Assembly (NCBI GenBank): GCA_002928875.1
Contig: PERO01000013.1
Span: 1-37,100, forward strand
Source: Methylobacterium sp.
GTDB lineage: Bacteria > Pseudomonadota > Alphaproteobacteria > Rhizobiales > Beijerinckiaceae
Reading direction: 5' to 3'
DNA length: 37,100 nt
The notes below the pieces were generated by a model. That model was not told where the DNA came from. It made no database searches and saw only the letters and a program-made list of their open reading frames with translations. Within the stretch, counting starts at the first letter, position 1. Each line of letters begins with the position of its first letter. Of this stretch, positions 1-8,320 are shown piece after piece. The translations under genes were made by a program, and so were the position numbers.

Positions 1-164
1 GGGGTGTCTCAGGTCTTTTCATCATCCGGCTCATATAACCGGATCAGGGTCACCGGCAACGCACAATCCGGTTTCCGGAGCCGGGATCGGGGCAGGAACC
101 GGCGAATTCCGGCGCCGCCGATGCAAGCCGGCAACACTTCCGGACCCTTGCAAGGAGAGCGCTA

Positions 165-1082
165 TCAGGCGCCCGGCAGGGGGATGAACTCGGTCTCGCC
201 GGGCACGCTGTCGAAGCGCCCGCCGGCCCAATCGGCCTTGGCCTGATCGATCCGTTCCTTGCGCGAGGAGACGAAATTCCACCAGATATGGCGCGGGCCA
301 TCCATCGGCTCGCCGCCGAAGATCATGAAGCGCGCATGGGTGGTGGCGAGGATGGAAATCCGGTCGCCGGGCCTGAAGATCAGCAGCTGGCCGGGCGCGA
401 AGACATCGCCCGCGATGTCGATCTCGCCCGAGACCGTGTAGATCGCGCGTTCATCGTAATCGGCATCGAGCGGCAGCACCGCGCCCGGCGCGAGGATCAC
501 CTCGGCATAGAAGGCGGGATGCGGGAAGGCCACCGGCGAGCGCTGGCCGTAACCTTCACCCATGATGAGCCGCACCCGCTTGCCCTCGCCGGTGATGCGG
601 GGGAGTTCGCTTTCCGCGTGATGAATGAAGGCCGGCGATGTTTCCTCGTGGCTCTGCGGCAAGGCCGCCCAGGCCTGGATGCCGAACAGCCGCTGGCCCG
701 TGGCGCGCGCGACATCGCCCGTGCGCTCGGAATGCGTCACGCCGCTGCCCGCCGTCATCAGGTTCAGCGCGCCTGGGGTGATCTCCTTCGTCACGCCGAG
801 GCTGTCGCGATGCACGATGGAGCCGTCGAACAGGTAAGTGACGGTGGAGAGCCCGATATGCGGGTGCGGACGCACATCGAGCCCCTGCCCGAGCAGGAAC
901 TCGTTTGGCCCCATCTGGTCGAAGAAGATGAACGGCCCGACCATCTTGCGGCCGATGGAGGGGAGCGCGCGCCGCACCTCGAACCCGCCGATATCCCGCG
1001 CGCGCGGCACGATCACCTGCTCGATGGCGGCGCAGGCCCGGGCATCGCCGGGGAGGGGGTCTTCATGCGGAAGCGACGACAT
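165..1082 (-). CDS. Pirin family bicupin protein
   Basis: A 305-residue pirin/YhhW-type protein. Pirins are metal-binding bicupins; some members act as quercetin 2,3-dioxygenases or redox-sensing cofactors, but the substrate here is unknown. The N-terminal cupin keeps all four metal ligands of the family: His73 and His75 in an HPHIG motif, and His117 and Glu119 in a TAGSGVTHSE motif. The C-terminal half (about 180-290) is the second cupin-like domain. I chose the ATG at 1082 because an AGAGGA Shine-Dalgarno lies 7-8 bases upstream; an open frame continues about 24 codons further but has no better signal. It follows xseB with a 34-base gap, so the two may share a transcript. No signal peptide, so cytoplasmic. 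Family assignment is secure, the biochemical role is not. Confidence 0.92.
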   Translation of the reverse strand: MSSLPHEDPLPGDARACAAIEQVIVPRARDIGGFEVRRALPSIGRKMVGPFIFFDQMGPNEFLLGQGLDVRPHPHIGLSTVTYLFDGSIVHRDSLGVTKEITPGALNLMTAGSGVTHSERTGDVARATGQRLFGIQAWAALPQSHEETSPAFIHHAESELPRITGEGKRVRLIMGEGYGQRSPVAFPHPAFYAEVILAPGAVLPLDADYDERAIYTVSGEIDIAGDVFAPGQLLIFRPGDRISILATTHARFMIFGGEPMDGPRHIWWNFVSSRKERIDQAKADWAGGRFDSVPGETEFIPLPGA

Positions 1083-1116
1083 CGGCAAATCCTCTGGTGA
1101 GGGGAGAGAACGTCGA

Positions 1117-1371
1117 TCAGGCGTCGAGCGGCGTGGTCCCGGTGGGCTTGCCATCCGGCCCGAACTGGATCTTCTCGATGCGCATCTCGGCCTCGCGCAG
1201 CAGCGTTTCGCAGCGCTTCTTCAGCGCTTCGCCGCGTTCGTAGAGCCCGATGGATTCCTCGAGGCTGACCTCGCCGCGCTCAAGCTGGCTGACGATGCCC
1301 TCGAGCTGGCGCATCGCTTCCTCGAAGGGAAGCTGGGCAAGGGCGGAATCGGGGTTGGTCTCTTTGCTCAT
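1117..1371 (-). CDS. xseB: Exodeoxyribonuclease VII small subunit
   Basis: An 84-residue protein, normal length for XseB, the small subunit that assembles on XseA to form exonuclease VII, which degrades single-stranded DNA in both directions during mismatch repair and recombination. The sequence shows the family pattern PFEEAMRQLEGIVSQLERGE, then SLEESIGLYERGEALKKRCE, i.e. two amphipathic helices forming a helical hairpin. The ATG at 1371 (MSKET) fits the usual XseB N-terminus; an in-frame extension to 1443 would add unconserved Arg/Pro-rich sequence. xseA is not in the window, which is common. It lies 78 bases after the COG4111 regulator gene and 34 bases before the pirin gene on the same strand. 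Confidence 0.93.
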   Translation of the reverse strand: MSKETNPDSALAQLPFEEAMRQLEGIVSQLERGEVSLEESIGLYERGEALKKRCETLLREAEMRIEKIQFGPDGKPTGTTPLDA

Positions 1372-1449
1372 GGCCGGAATGTAGGCGAGGGGAAACGGAA
1401 GGGGAACCCTTGGGCGCCGGTTTTTCCACGCGCCGTTTTCCACGCGCCC

Positions 1450-2430
1450 TCAGGTGCGGGCGCCCACGCGCAGGCCGGGGGCGGGCCGCTCGACCAGCAC
1501 TTCCCGCCGGAAGCGGAACAGGGCGGCGGGACGCCCGCCGGTGGTGGTCTGTTCGCCCGTTGCCTCCACGAGGCCGGTCGATTCCACGAGCCGCCGGAAA
1601 TTCTGCTTGTGCAGGTGATTGCCGGAAATCGCCTCCACCTTCTGCTGGAGCGAGGTGAGGGTGAAGCGATCCGGCAGCAACTCGAACACCAGAGGCCGGT
1701 ATTTCAGCTTGCCGCGCAAGCGCCCCAGCGCGGTCGCGAGAATGCGGCGATGGTCGAACTGCATCGTGAGACCGAGCGCGGGCCGGTTCGCCCAGAACTG
1801 TGCCGCCGCGCGCCCGTCGCGACGGGCCTCCTCGACAAGGCCGGCTTCATAGAGCAGCTCGTAACGCTCCAGCACCTTTTCCTCGTCGAAACCCCGGCCA
1901 TCGAGCGCGAAGAGCATCGTCGCGCGTTCGAGGCGCGTCAGGCCGGGCCTGGCCAGCGGTTCCGCAGGCGCCATGGCCCATTCCCTGAGACGCGGCGCGA
2001 TATCGCCGTCGATGATCGCGGGGCGGCCGCCGCGCCAGTCCTCCCACGGGAAGAAGCCATAGATTCCGTGCAGCGCCGAGGACGGGACGCGCTCGCCCTC
2101 CTGCCGCGTCAGGGCGAGATAACCGATCGAGACGACATGCGGGTTCTCGATGTCCGGCGCGGTCGCGAGCCGTTCCTCGGCCTGCCGCCCGCGATCGCCG
2201 AAGGTGTAGAGCTGCTCGACATAGCCGAGACTCAACCCCGCCTGCTCGCTCGCGAAAGCACGCAGGCCCAATTCCAGCGTGCGATGCACGGTGGGCTCGA
2301 AGGGGCCCGAGGGCAGGCCGGGGCTGCCGGCGACGTCGAAGGCCGAGGCATAGACCACCGGCATGTCCCGCTCGATCATCAGGATGACGGCGGTGAGGTT
2401 GATCTCGAGCGCGTTTCCCGCCGGCGGCAT
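1450..2430 (-). CDS. COG4111-type NAD-metabolism regulator (Nudix-like + winged helix)
   Basis: A 326-residue protein of the alphaproteobacterial NAD regulator group (COG4111; related in plan to NrtR). Residues about 1-190 form a Nudix-fold domain in which the canonical Nudix box GX5EX7REUXEEXGU is not recognisable, so it is expected to bind a nucleotide rather than hydrolyse it. Residues about 225-300 match the winged-helix DNA-binding part, with DHRRILATALGRLRGKLKY, the FELLP stretch and HLHKQNFRRLVESTGLV. Family knowledge points to repression of NAD biosynthesis or salvage genes in response to an NAD-related ligand; this is inference here since no nad gene is nearby. Its ATG directly follows the stop of the phosphatase gene with no spacer, so the two are translationally coupled. 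The role is inferred from C-terminal similarity recalled from the family. Confidence 0.8.
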   Translation of the reverse strand: MPPAGNALEINLTAVILMIERDMPVVYASAFDVAGSPGLPSGPFEPTVHRTLELGLRAFASEQAGLSLGYVEQLYTFGDRGRQAEERLATAPDIENPHVVSIGYLALTRQEGERVPSSALHGIYGFFPWEDWRGGRPAIIDGDIAPRLREWAMAPAEPLARPGLTRLERATMLFALDGRGFDEEKVLERYELLYEAGLVEEARRDGRAAAQFWANRPALGLTMQFDHRRILATALGRLRGKLKYRPLVFELLPDRFTLTSLQQKVEAISGNHLHKQNFRRLVESTGLVEATGEQTTTGGRPAALFRFRREVLVERPAPGLRVGART

Positions 2431-2964
2431 TCAGCCTCCCAGAGGGGCGCGCGGCCCGATCTCGAGGCTGAATGGCACGCCTTCGTAGCAATCCTCGCCA
2501 CGGCCGATGGTTTCTATGGCCTCGATCATGCGGCCCCTGCGGCCGAGCAGCCGGTCGCCAAGGCTCACGATGTGGATGTTGGGCGTCGCGGTGGGCGAAA
2601 CCTGCCGCAGGCGCTGCGCCCATTCCGCCTCGCTCGTCTCGGGGCGCAGCGCGCAGGCCGCGATGAAGGCCGAGGCGGTGGAGCGGCTCACCCCGGCATA
2701 GCAGTGGATCACCATCGGGGCCGCCCGATCCCAGCGCGTCATGAAGCCGAGCATCTCCTCGATATGCGCCTCGTTCGCCATCACCTCGCCCTCGGTGGGG
2801 CGCCAGATATCGGCGAATTCCAGCTTGAGATGGCGCATCTGCTCCACGCCTTCCGGCGTTTCCACCTGCCCGATATTCTTGATGACGGTCAGCACATCGC
2901 GCGCGCCGGTTTCGGCGACGGTGCGATGCAGGCGGTCGAGCGAACAGACATGGATGCGCGGCAT
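2431..2964 (-). CDS. Predicted protein tyrosine phosphatase (COG5350 type)
   Basis: A 177-residue protein with a cysteine-phosphatase P-loop: HCYAGVSRS gives the CX5R motif with nucleophile Cys88 and Arg94. The rest matches the short alphaproteobacterial COG5350 group (N-terminal 'MPRIHVCSLDRLHRTV', conserved LRQVSPTATPN after the loop). The general acid would be an Asp in the 50-70 region but I cannot assign it. Substrate unknown; these proteins are annotated as tyrosine phosphatases on motif alone. It sits between the HD phosphohydrolase (15-base gap) and the NAD regulator (no gap), all on the minus strand, so an operon with nucleotide-related genes is likely. No signal peptide. Confidence 0.85.
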   Translation of the reverse strand: MPRIHVCSLDRLHRTVAETGARDVLTVIKNIGQVETPEGVEQMRHLKLEFADIWRPTEGEVMANEAHIEEMLGFMTRWDRAAPMVIHCYAGVSRSTASAFIAACALRPETSEAEWAQRLRQVSPTATPNIHIVSLGDRLLGRRGRMIEAIETIGRGEDCYEGVPFSLEIGPRAPLGG

Positions 2965-2979
2965 AAGGGGCCTCGGGGG

Positions 2980-3606
2980 TCAGGCGTTCGGCTGAAGTTC
3001 GGCGAAACGGGCGAGAAAGCGGATCTTGGCGTCGTCCGCGCCCCAGGGATTCAGCAGGGCGTGGATGGTGGAAGGAAAGGCTGGCGGCACGCCGAAAATC
3101 TCAGCCGCTTCGGCCTCCGAGAATCCGGCGAGGCGCGTCGCCTCGAGATAGGCTGCGGCATGGTCGGCCTTCTTCGCAAGATCGCGCGCGATCTTGGTCA
3201 TGGGTGCCGGCAGATCGAAGCGCTGCATCACCGCCGCGAGGACACGCTGCTCGGTTTCGCGATAGGCCTCGCCAATCACCGCCTTGAAGGGCGAGATGAT
3301 GTCGCCGATCACGTATTCTGCGGCATCGTGCAGCAGAACCGCGCGGCGCGTCGAGAGCGAGATCGAGGGTGCGAAATGCCCGGCGATTGCATCGACCAGC
3401 AGCGAGTGCTGGGCCACCGAATAGATCTGCGCGCCGAAGGTCTGGCCGTTCCAGCGCGCGACGCGCGCGAGGCCATGGGCGATATCCTCGATCTCGATAT
3501 CGAGCGGCGAGGGATCGAGCAGATTGAGCCGTCGCCCCGAAAGCATGCGCTGCCAGGCGCGCGGCGCAGCGGAGGGGGAACGACGGGAAACAGTGGAGCG
3601 GGCCAT
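2980..3606 (-). CDS. HD-domain phosphohydrolase, YfbR-like
   Basis: An HD-superfamily metal-dependent phosphohydrolase of about 208 residues, closest in pattern to YfbR-type 5'-deoxynucleotidases that dephosphorylate deoxynucleoside monophosphates. Metal-binding residues are visible in order: His in SVAQHSLLV, the HD pair in LLHDAAEYVIGD, and a late Asp in KKADHAAAYLEATR. The conserved N-terminal stretch RAWQRMLSGRRLNLLDPSP indicates the start lies before it. I used the ATG at 3606. A TTG at 3642 would add 12 basic residues; neither has a convincing Shine-Dalgarno (a GAGGG abuts the ATG too closely). The gene starts 48 bases after ygfZ, in the same direction. The exact nucleotide substrate is not determined. 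Confidence 0.82.
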   Translation of the reverse strand: MARSTVSRRSPSAAPRAWQRMLSGRRLNLLDPSPLDIEIEDIAHGLARVARWNGQTFGAQIYSVAQHSLLVDAIAGHFAPSISLSTRRAVLLHDAAEYVIGDIISPFKAVIGEAYRETEQRVLAAVMQRFDLPAPMTKIARDLAKKADHAAAYLEATRLAGFSEAEAAEIFGVPPAFPSTIHALLNPWGADDAKIRFLARFAELQPNA

Positions 3607-3654
3607 CCCTCGCGTTATCGCGGGCGGCGCGCGACGTTTCAAGAGGCGAGAGGT

Positions 3655-4548
3655 TCAGCCGAGGCCGGGCACCGGGAAGCGGGCGAAGTCCGGCTTGTCG
3701 AAAGCGACAGCCACGCCGCCCACCGTGAGGCTCGCACCGCCGGCCAGCGCATCCTCCAGCCGGTCGAGCCGGATGCGGGCGATGGCCCGGTCGCCAAAGC
3801 ATTCGCCGATCTCGCCGATGGCGCGGTCGCCCGCCATCACCGGGGCGCCGCCGATCACGCCGAAGCCGTTGGTGAAGCGCAGCGGCAGCGCGCGGGTGCG
3901 GGCCGTGCCGCGATGCTCCATGCGGCTCACGACCTCCTGGCCGATATAGCAACCCTTCCGGAAATCCACGCCCGCGAGCTGATCGAGCAGAACCTCATGC
4001 GGAAAGGCGTCGAGGGTCGTATAATCCTTGCCGATTTCCGGCACGCCGAGGCGCGCGCGACGCTGGTGATAGATCTCCGCGCCGGCCTGCGTGAAACCCT
4101 TGCCGATGGCGGCCAAAGCGGCCTCCGGCCCGACAAGCCGCAGCCCGAGGCCGGCATGGCGCGGATCGGCGAAGGCATAAACCTCGTCGGTTGCGAACTC
4201 CGCCGCATCGAGCAGGACGGCGACCATCGTCCCGGCCGGGGCTTGGCCCAGAGTCACCTCGGCGCGCAGCTTGTATTGCGCGAGCTTTTCGAGCAGCGGC
4301 TCGGCGAAACCCGCCGCGACGTCGAGCAGATAGAGCCGTTCCGCATCCCCCTCCTCGCCGGCATTCGCCACGAGCATCTCGGCGATGATCTTGCCCTGCG
4401 GCGTGAGAAGCGCAGCCGGGCGCATCTCGCCCGGCTTCAGCGTCTCGATATTGGCGGTGACGAGGTTGTGCAGGAAATGCGCGGCATCCTTGCCGGCCAC
4501 AATCAGCAGGTTGCGTTCGGGCAGGGGGATGAATTGCGGCGCGACCAT
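3655..4548 (-). CDS. ygfZ: Folate-binding protein YgfZ (CAF17-like)
   Basis: A 297-residue member of the YgfZ/CAF17/GcvT-fold family, which uses tetrahydrofolate in iron-sulfur cluster assembly or repair. The diagnostic signature KGCYIGQE is present near residues 198-205, with the conserved Cys at about 200. The N-terminus has the folate-binding GcvT-like fold (GKDAAHFLHNLVTANI; LTPQGKIIAEM). The ATG at 4548 is preceded by AAGGA at about 7 bases, a good Shine-Dalgarno. It is the first gene of the minus-strand run ygfZ - HD - phosphatase - regulator and is divergent from the dihydroorotase-like gene; the 86-base gap (4549-4634) must hold both promoters. Length and domain coverage are complete. 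Confidence 0.92.
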   Translation of the reverse strand: MVAPQFIPLPERNLLIVAGKDAAHFLHNLVTANIETLKPGEMRPAALLTPQGKIIAEMLVANAGEEGDAERLYLLDVAAGFAEPLLEKLAQYKLRAEVTLGQAPAGTMVAVLLDAAEFATDEVYAFADPRHAGLGLRLVGPEAALAAIGKGFTQAGAEIYHQRRARLGVPEIGKDYTTLDAFPHEVLLDQLAGVDFRKGCYIGQEVVSRMEHRGTARTRALPLRFTNGFGVIGGAPVMAGDRAIGEIGECFGDRAIARIRLDRLEDALAGGASLTVGGVAVAFDKPDFARFPVPGLG

Positions 4549-4634
4549 TTGCGATCCTTCCGCCTCTCCGGCGCTTGTTTCGGCTGGTCCCGGCAGATAA
4601 GCAACCGGGGTCCGAACCGCAAGGGAGCCCCGCC

Positions 4635-5969
4635 ATGCCGCAAGCCTTCGATCTCATCCTCAAGGGCGGCGAAGTGGTGAACCAGGACGGCCGCGGGGAG
4701 CGCGATCTCGCGATTCGCGACGGAAAAATCGCGGGAATCGGCCTGTTCTCGCCGGATCAGGCCGGGGAAACCATCGATGTCACCGGCCTGACGATCCTGC
4801 CTGGCGTCATCGATACGCAGGTGCATTTCCGCGAGCCTGGCCTCACCCACAAGGAAGACCTCGAAACCGGCTCGCGCGCCGCCGTGATGGGCGGCGTGAC
4901 GGCGGTGTTCGAGATGCCGAACACGAACCCGCTGACCACCTCCGCCGAAACGCTCGCCGCCAAGGTCGCGGCCGGGCACAAGCGCATGCATTGCGATTTC
5001 GCCTTCTTCGTCGGCGGCACGGCGGAGAATGTCGACGACATCCCCGAACTCGAGCGCCTGCCGGGCGCGGCGGGCATCAAGGTCTTCATCGGCTCCTCCA
5101 CCGGCAATCTCCTGGTGGAGGACGATCACAATCTCGAGCGGATCCTGCAAAAGCTCTCGCGCCGCGCTTCCTTCCATTGCGAGGACGAGCCGCGCCTGCG
5201 CGAGCGGATGGCCTTGCGCGTGCCGGGCGATCCCTCCTCGCATCCGGTCTGGCGGGACCCGATCGCCGCGCTGAAGGCCACGGAGCGGCTGGTGACGCTC
5301 GCCCGCAAGCACGGCAAGCGCGTGCATGTGCTGCACATCTCGACCGCCGAGGAAATCCGCTACCTCGCCCACCACAAGGATATCGCCACCGCCGAAGCGA
5401 CGCCGCATCATCTCACGCTCGTCGCGCCCGATTGCTATCAGCGCCTCGGCACCTACGCGCAGATGAACCCGCCGGTGCGCGATGCCGCGCATCAGGCCGT
5501 GATCTGGGAGGGCGTGCGCACCGGCGTGATCGACATTCTCGGCTCCGATCATGCGCCGCACACACACGAAGAGAAGCACCATGCCTATCCCGCCTCGCAT
5601 TCCGGCATGACCGGTGTGCAGACGCTGGTCCCAACGATGCTCGACCATGTCTCGAAGGGAAAGCTCTCGCTGGAGCGATTCGTGGATCTCACCTCGGCCG
5701 GCCCGGCGCGGCTCTTCAACATCGCCGGCAAGGGGCGCATCGCGGAGGGCTACGACGCCGACCTCACCATCGTGGACCTGAAGCGTCGCGAGACCATCCG
5801 CAACGATTGGATCGCCTCGCGCTGCGGCTGGACGCCCTATGATGGTGTCGAGGTGCAGGGCTGGGCCGTCGGCACCGTCATCCGCGGCAGGCGCGTGATG
5901 TGGGAGGGCGAACTCGTCACGCCGTCGCAGGGCGAGGCGGTGCGCTTCCAGGAAACCCTGCGGGGCTGA
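4635..5969 (+). CDS. Dihydroorotase family protein
   Basis: A 444-residue amidohydrolase-superfamily protein of the dihydroorotase family, which would interconvert carbamoyl-aspartate and dihydroorotate in pyrimidine synthesis. Motifs: PGVIDTQVHFREPG, VFEMPNTNPLT, KVFIGSS, FHCEDEPRLRERM, VLHISTAEE and GSDHAPH. The first metal motif reads Q-x-H (Gln62, His64) where the superfamily normally has H-x-H; the later His and Asp ligands are kept. From memory, close alphaproteobacterial homologues share this Gln. No pyrB is adjacent, so this may not be the main PyrC. Start at 4635: AAGGGAG lies 7 bases upstream. The next gene begins 16 bases after the stop. Annotated function is probable; catalytic activity is less certain because of the missing ligand. 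Confidence 0.85.
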   Translation: MPQAFDLILKGGEVVNQDGRGERDLAIRDGKIAGIGLFSPDQAGETIDVTGLTILPGVIDTQVHFREPGLTHKEDLETGSRAAVMGGVTAVFEMPNTNPLTTSAETLAAKVAAGHKRMHCDFAFFVGGTAENVDDIPELERLPGAAGIKVFIGSSTGNLLVEDDHNLERILQKLSRRASFHCEDEPRLRERMALRVPGDPSSHPVWRDPIAALKATERLVTLARKHGKRVHVLHISTAEEIRYLAHHKDIATAEATPHHLTLVAPDCYQRLGTYAQMNPPVRDAAHQAVIWEGVRTGVIDILGSDHAPHTHEEKHHAYPASHSGMTGVQTLVPTMLDHVSKGKLSLERFVDLTSAGPARLFNIAGKGRIAEGYDADLTIVDLKRRETIRNDWIASRCGWTPYDGVEVQGWAVGTVIRGRRVMWEGELVTPSQGEAVRFQETLRG

Positions 5970-5985
5970 GGCGAGTTTCGAGCCG

Positions 5986-6705
5986 ATGAGCGAGGCCGTC
6001 ACCTTCACGCGCGCCGGATTCGGGCGCGGCTTCCGGCGCGGCAATGCCTTCGCGCTGGGGGTCTTCGCCTATGGCCTCGCCTTCGGGCTCGTGGCCGATC
6101 AGGCGGGATTCACGCCATTCCAGGCCTTCCTGTTCTCGGTCGTGGTCTATTCGGGCTCGGCGCAGATGGCGACGTTATCCGTTCTCGCCGCCGGGACGTC
6201 GCTCACGGCGTCGATTCTCTGGTCGGTCGTGGCGCTGATCCTCGTGATCAATGCCCGTTATGTGCTGTTCGGCGCGACCCTGCGGCCATGGCTGGGACAG
6301 GTCTCGCCGCTGAAGGCCTATTCGACGCTCTATATCCTGGGCGATGGCAACTGGCTGATGTCGCTCAGCGCCTACGAGAATGGCGAGCGCGATGCCGGCT
6401 TCGTGCTGGGTTCCGGCCTCGGCCCCTGCCTCGCCTGGCTCGTGGGCACGCTCTCGGGCTCGATGGTCGGCGGCTATGCGCCCAATCCGAAGGTGCTCGG
6501 CCTCGATTTCATGCTGATCGCCTTCTCCGCCGCGATGATGGTGGGCATGTTCAGGCAGAAAAGCGATTGGGGCGTCATCGCCGTGGCCGTTCCCGCCGCT
6601 CTGGGCGTGGCCTGGCTCGGTTCACCCGCCTGGGCCCCGGTGATCGCGGGAATCGCCGGCGGCGCCTTCGCGTGGCTGCGGTTCACGGAAGAGCGCGCGG
6701 CATGA
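5986..6705 (+). CDS. azlC: AzlC family branched-chain amino acid exporter, large subunit
   Basis: A 239-residue integral membrane protein of the AzlC family, which together with AzlD exports branched-chain amino acids or their analogues. The N-terminal signature is clear: a FRRGNAFALGVFAYGLAFG helix, then the conserved VVYSGSAQMATLSVLAAG and INARYVLFGATLRPWL. About six or seven hydrophobic segments are visible. It starts 16 bases after the dihydroorotase-like gene and overlaps azlD by four bases (ATGA, 6702-6705), so the pair is translationally coupled. Substrate specificity cannot be read from sequence. No adjacent Lrp-type regulator, unlike in many azl operons. Confidence 0.9.
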   Translation: MSEAVTFTRAGFGRGFRRGNAFALGVFAYGLAFGLVADQAGFTPFQAFLFSVVVYSGSAQMATLSVLAAGTSLTASILWSVVALILVINARYVLFGATLRPWLGQVSPLKAYSTLYILGDGNWLMSLSAYENGERDAGFVLGSGLGPCLAWLVGTLSGSMVGGYAPNPKVLGLDFMLIAFSAAMMVGMFRQKSDWGVIAVAVPAALGVAWLGSPAWAPVIAGIAGGAFAWLRFTEERAA

Positions 6706-7004
6706 CGAATGTCGAATTCTCCATCCTGCTTCTCGCAATGGCACTCGCCGCCTATGGCTGCCGCGTCGCGGGGTTTCTGGCGATGCGCTACGTCACGATC
6801 ACGCCCAGGCTGGAGGCGGCCCTGCGCGCGACGCCGCTGTCGGTGATGGCGGGCATCGTCGCGGTCGCGGCGATGCGCGGTGGACCGGCCGAATGGATCG
6901 CCTCGGTCGCCGTGCTGATCCTCGCCAAGCTCACCGGGCAGGATGTGCTCGCGGCCTTGTTTGGCGTCGCGGTCATCGCGCTGGCGCGCTGGGTTGGCCT
7001 TTAG
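6702..7004 (+). CDS. azlD: AzlD family branched-chain amino acid exporter, small subunit
   Basis: A 100-residue, almost entirely hydrophobic protein matching AzlD in size, position and pattern (CRVAGFLAMRYVTITPRLE, then TPLSVMAGIVAVAAMRGGP). It is predicted to have four membrane segments and to partner AzlC. The ATG overlaps the azlC stop (ATGA). The stop at 7002-7004 is followed after ten bases by the convergent stop of the acyltransferase gene; I see no clear intrinsic terminator between them. Confidence 0.88.
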   Translation: MTNVEFSILLLAMALAAYGCRVAGFLAMRYVTITPRLEAALRATPLSVMAGIVAVAAMRGGPAEWIASVAVLILAKLTGQDVLAALFGVAVIALARWVGL

Positions 7005-7014
7005 AAACAAGGCC

Positions 7015-8085
7015 TCAGGGCACGCGAATGGCCAGCGCCACCCTTTGCGGCTTCGGTGCAATCTCCGGCTTGCGGCTGGACAGCAGGCGGCCCACCGGCT
7101 TCTCGAACAGCGCATAGACGATGAGCCCAGCAAGGCTCGCAATCAGGAATCCCGCCATCGAGAACGCGGCAACCGACGTCGCAAGGCCCGGCGGCACGAG
7201 CTTCGTCCAGAACCGGGTGAAGGCCGAGAGCACGATGCCATGCGTGAGGTAGATCGAATAGGAGGCGTCCCCGAAGAGGTGCAGCAGGCGGCTCTGCGGC
7301 GCGCGCCCGTTCTGTTCGAGGATCACCGCGCCGAGCACGATCAGCGCCGCCGGAATGCCCACGAGAAGGACGCGCGGCTCGATGCGGCCGAAGAACTCCG
7401 AGCCGATCATCCAGCCGGCAAGGCCCACGGCGATAGCTGCGAGGCCCAGCGAGGCCGGAAGCCGCTTCCCGCCGACAAAACCCGCGCCAACCAGCATGCC
7501 GAGGCCGAATTCGAGGATGATGTTATCCGAAAAGAAGGCAAGCGGGCTCGTCGCGGCGGGCTTGAAGGCGCCAAGCGCCACAGTGAGCGTGAGCATCGCG
7601 AGCACGGTGCCGAGCCGCAGCCGCTCGGGCAGGAACAGCGCCAGCGCGAAGAGCACGTAGAAGAACATCTCAAAGTTCAGCGTCCATCCCGCCGTCACCA
7701 ACGGCTGGAGTTCGCCACTGACCGGGTGAATCGCGGGCAGGAACAGGAAGGAGGCCAGCACATGGCCCCAATCCAGCGCGCCGGCGGGCATCAGGCTGCG
7801 ATTGGTGAGCAGAACCAGCAGCGCGAAAGCCGTCACCGCCCAGTAGAGCGGCGCGATTCGCGCGAGCCGCTTCACAAGGAACGCGCGCGGCGTGACGGGC
7901 TTCCCGGCCGTGGTGACCCACATGATGAAGCCGGAAATGACGAAGAACAGATCGACGCCATAGCTCAGAAAATGCGGCCACGGCACGGCCTGCCCCAGAC
8001 GCTGCAGGTAAATTTCGAGATGGGCCGCCACCACCCCAAGGGCCGCGAGCGCCCGGAGATGCTGGATCGAATGGACAACGGGCAT
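7015..8085 (-). CDS. Acyltransferase-3 family membrane protein
   Basis: A 356-residue acyltransferase-3 (OafA/ExoZ-like) integral membrane protein, likely transferring acetyl or succinyl groups to an exported polysaccharide or lipid. It shows the family start 'IQHLRALAALGVVAAHLEIYL' (catalytic His in the first helix), SYGVDLFFVISGFIMW with the adjoining Arg-rich loop RAFLVKRLARIAPLYW, and GWTLNFEMFFYVLFALAL. About ten membrane helices follow, ending in a cytoplasmic tail SSRKPEIAPK. Start at 8085: AGGGAGAGG precedes the ATG by about six bases; an open extension to 8124 is unsupported. It stands alone, convergent with azlD, so the glycan substrate cannot be inferred from neighbours. Confidence 0.88.
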   Translation of the reverse strand: MPVVHSIQHLRALAALGVVAAHLEIYLQRLGQAVPWPHFLSYGVDLFFVISGFIMWVTTAGKPVTPRAFLVKRLARIAPLYWAVTAFALLVLLTNRSLMPAGALDWGHVLASFLFLPAIHPVSGELQPLVTAGWTLNFEMFFYVLFALALFLPERLRLGTVLAMLTLTVALGAFKPAATSPLAFFSDNIILEFGLGMLVGAGFVGGKRLPASLGLAAIAVGLAGWMIGSEFFGRIEPRVLLVGIPAALIVLGAVILEQNGRAPQSRLLHLFGDASYSIYLTHGIVLSAFTRFWTKLVPPGLATSVAAFSMAGFLIASLAGLIVYALFEKPVGRLLSSRKPEIAPKPQRVALAIRVP

Positions 8086-8206
8086 GCCGGCCTCTCCCTT
8101 GCACGTCCGGCTTTGGCACAGCACCCGTTACGGATCGGTACGAAAGCGCGGAGGATTGTCGGGATCGTGCAAGCCGCAGGCCGATGCGGCGGCATCCGGG
8201 CGATCG

Positions 8207-8320
8207 GCGCTCAGTTCTTCAGTCGGACGGAATACTCGCCGCTACGGATGCGCCAGGGAATCATCAAACCCGAGCGCTCAGTTCTTCAGTCGGACGGAAT
8301 ACTCGCCGCTGCGGATGCGC
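8207..8320. repeat. 47-bp near-perfect direct duplication of a gene 3' end
   Basis: Positions 8207-8253 and 8274-8320 are identical except for one base (A at 8244, G at 8311), separated by 20 bases. The right-hand copy is the last codons and stop of the minus-strand gene at 8278-8520; the left-hand copy lies downstream of its stop and repeats the codons for IRSGEYSVRLKN plus stop. It is a short tandem duplication, not a terminator or an insertion-sequence end. Confidence 0.9.

Noticed and set aside
838..4680. Very long plus-strand open frame (1280 codons) across the pirin-to-ygfZ block
   Set aside because: It is antisense to six genes with strong family motifs and has low-complexity Arg/Gly/Ala-rich sequence typical of the complementary frame in GC-rich DNA.
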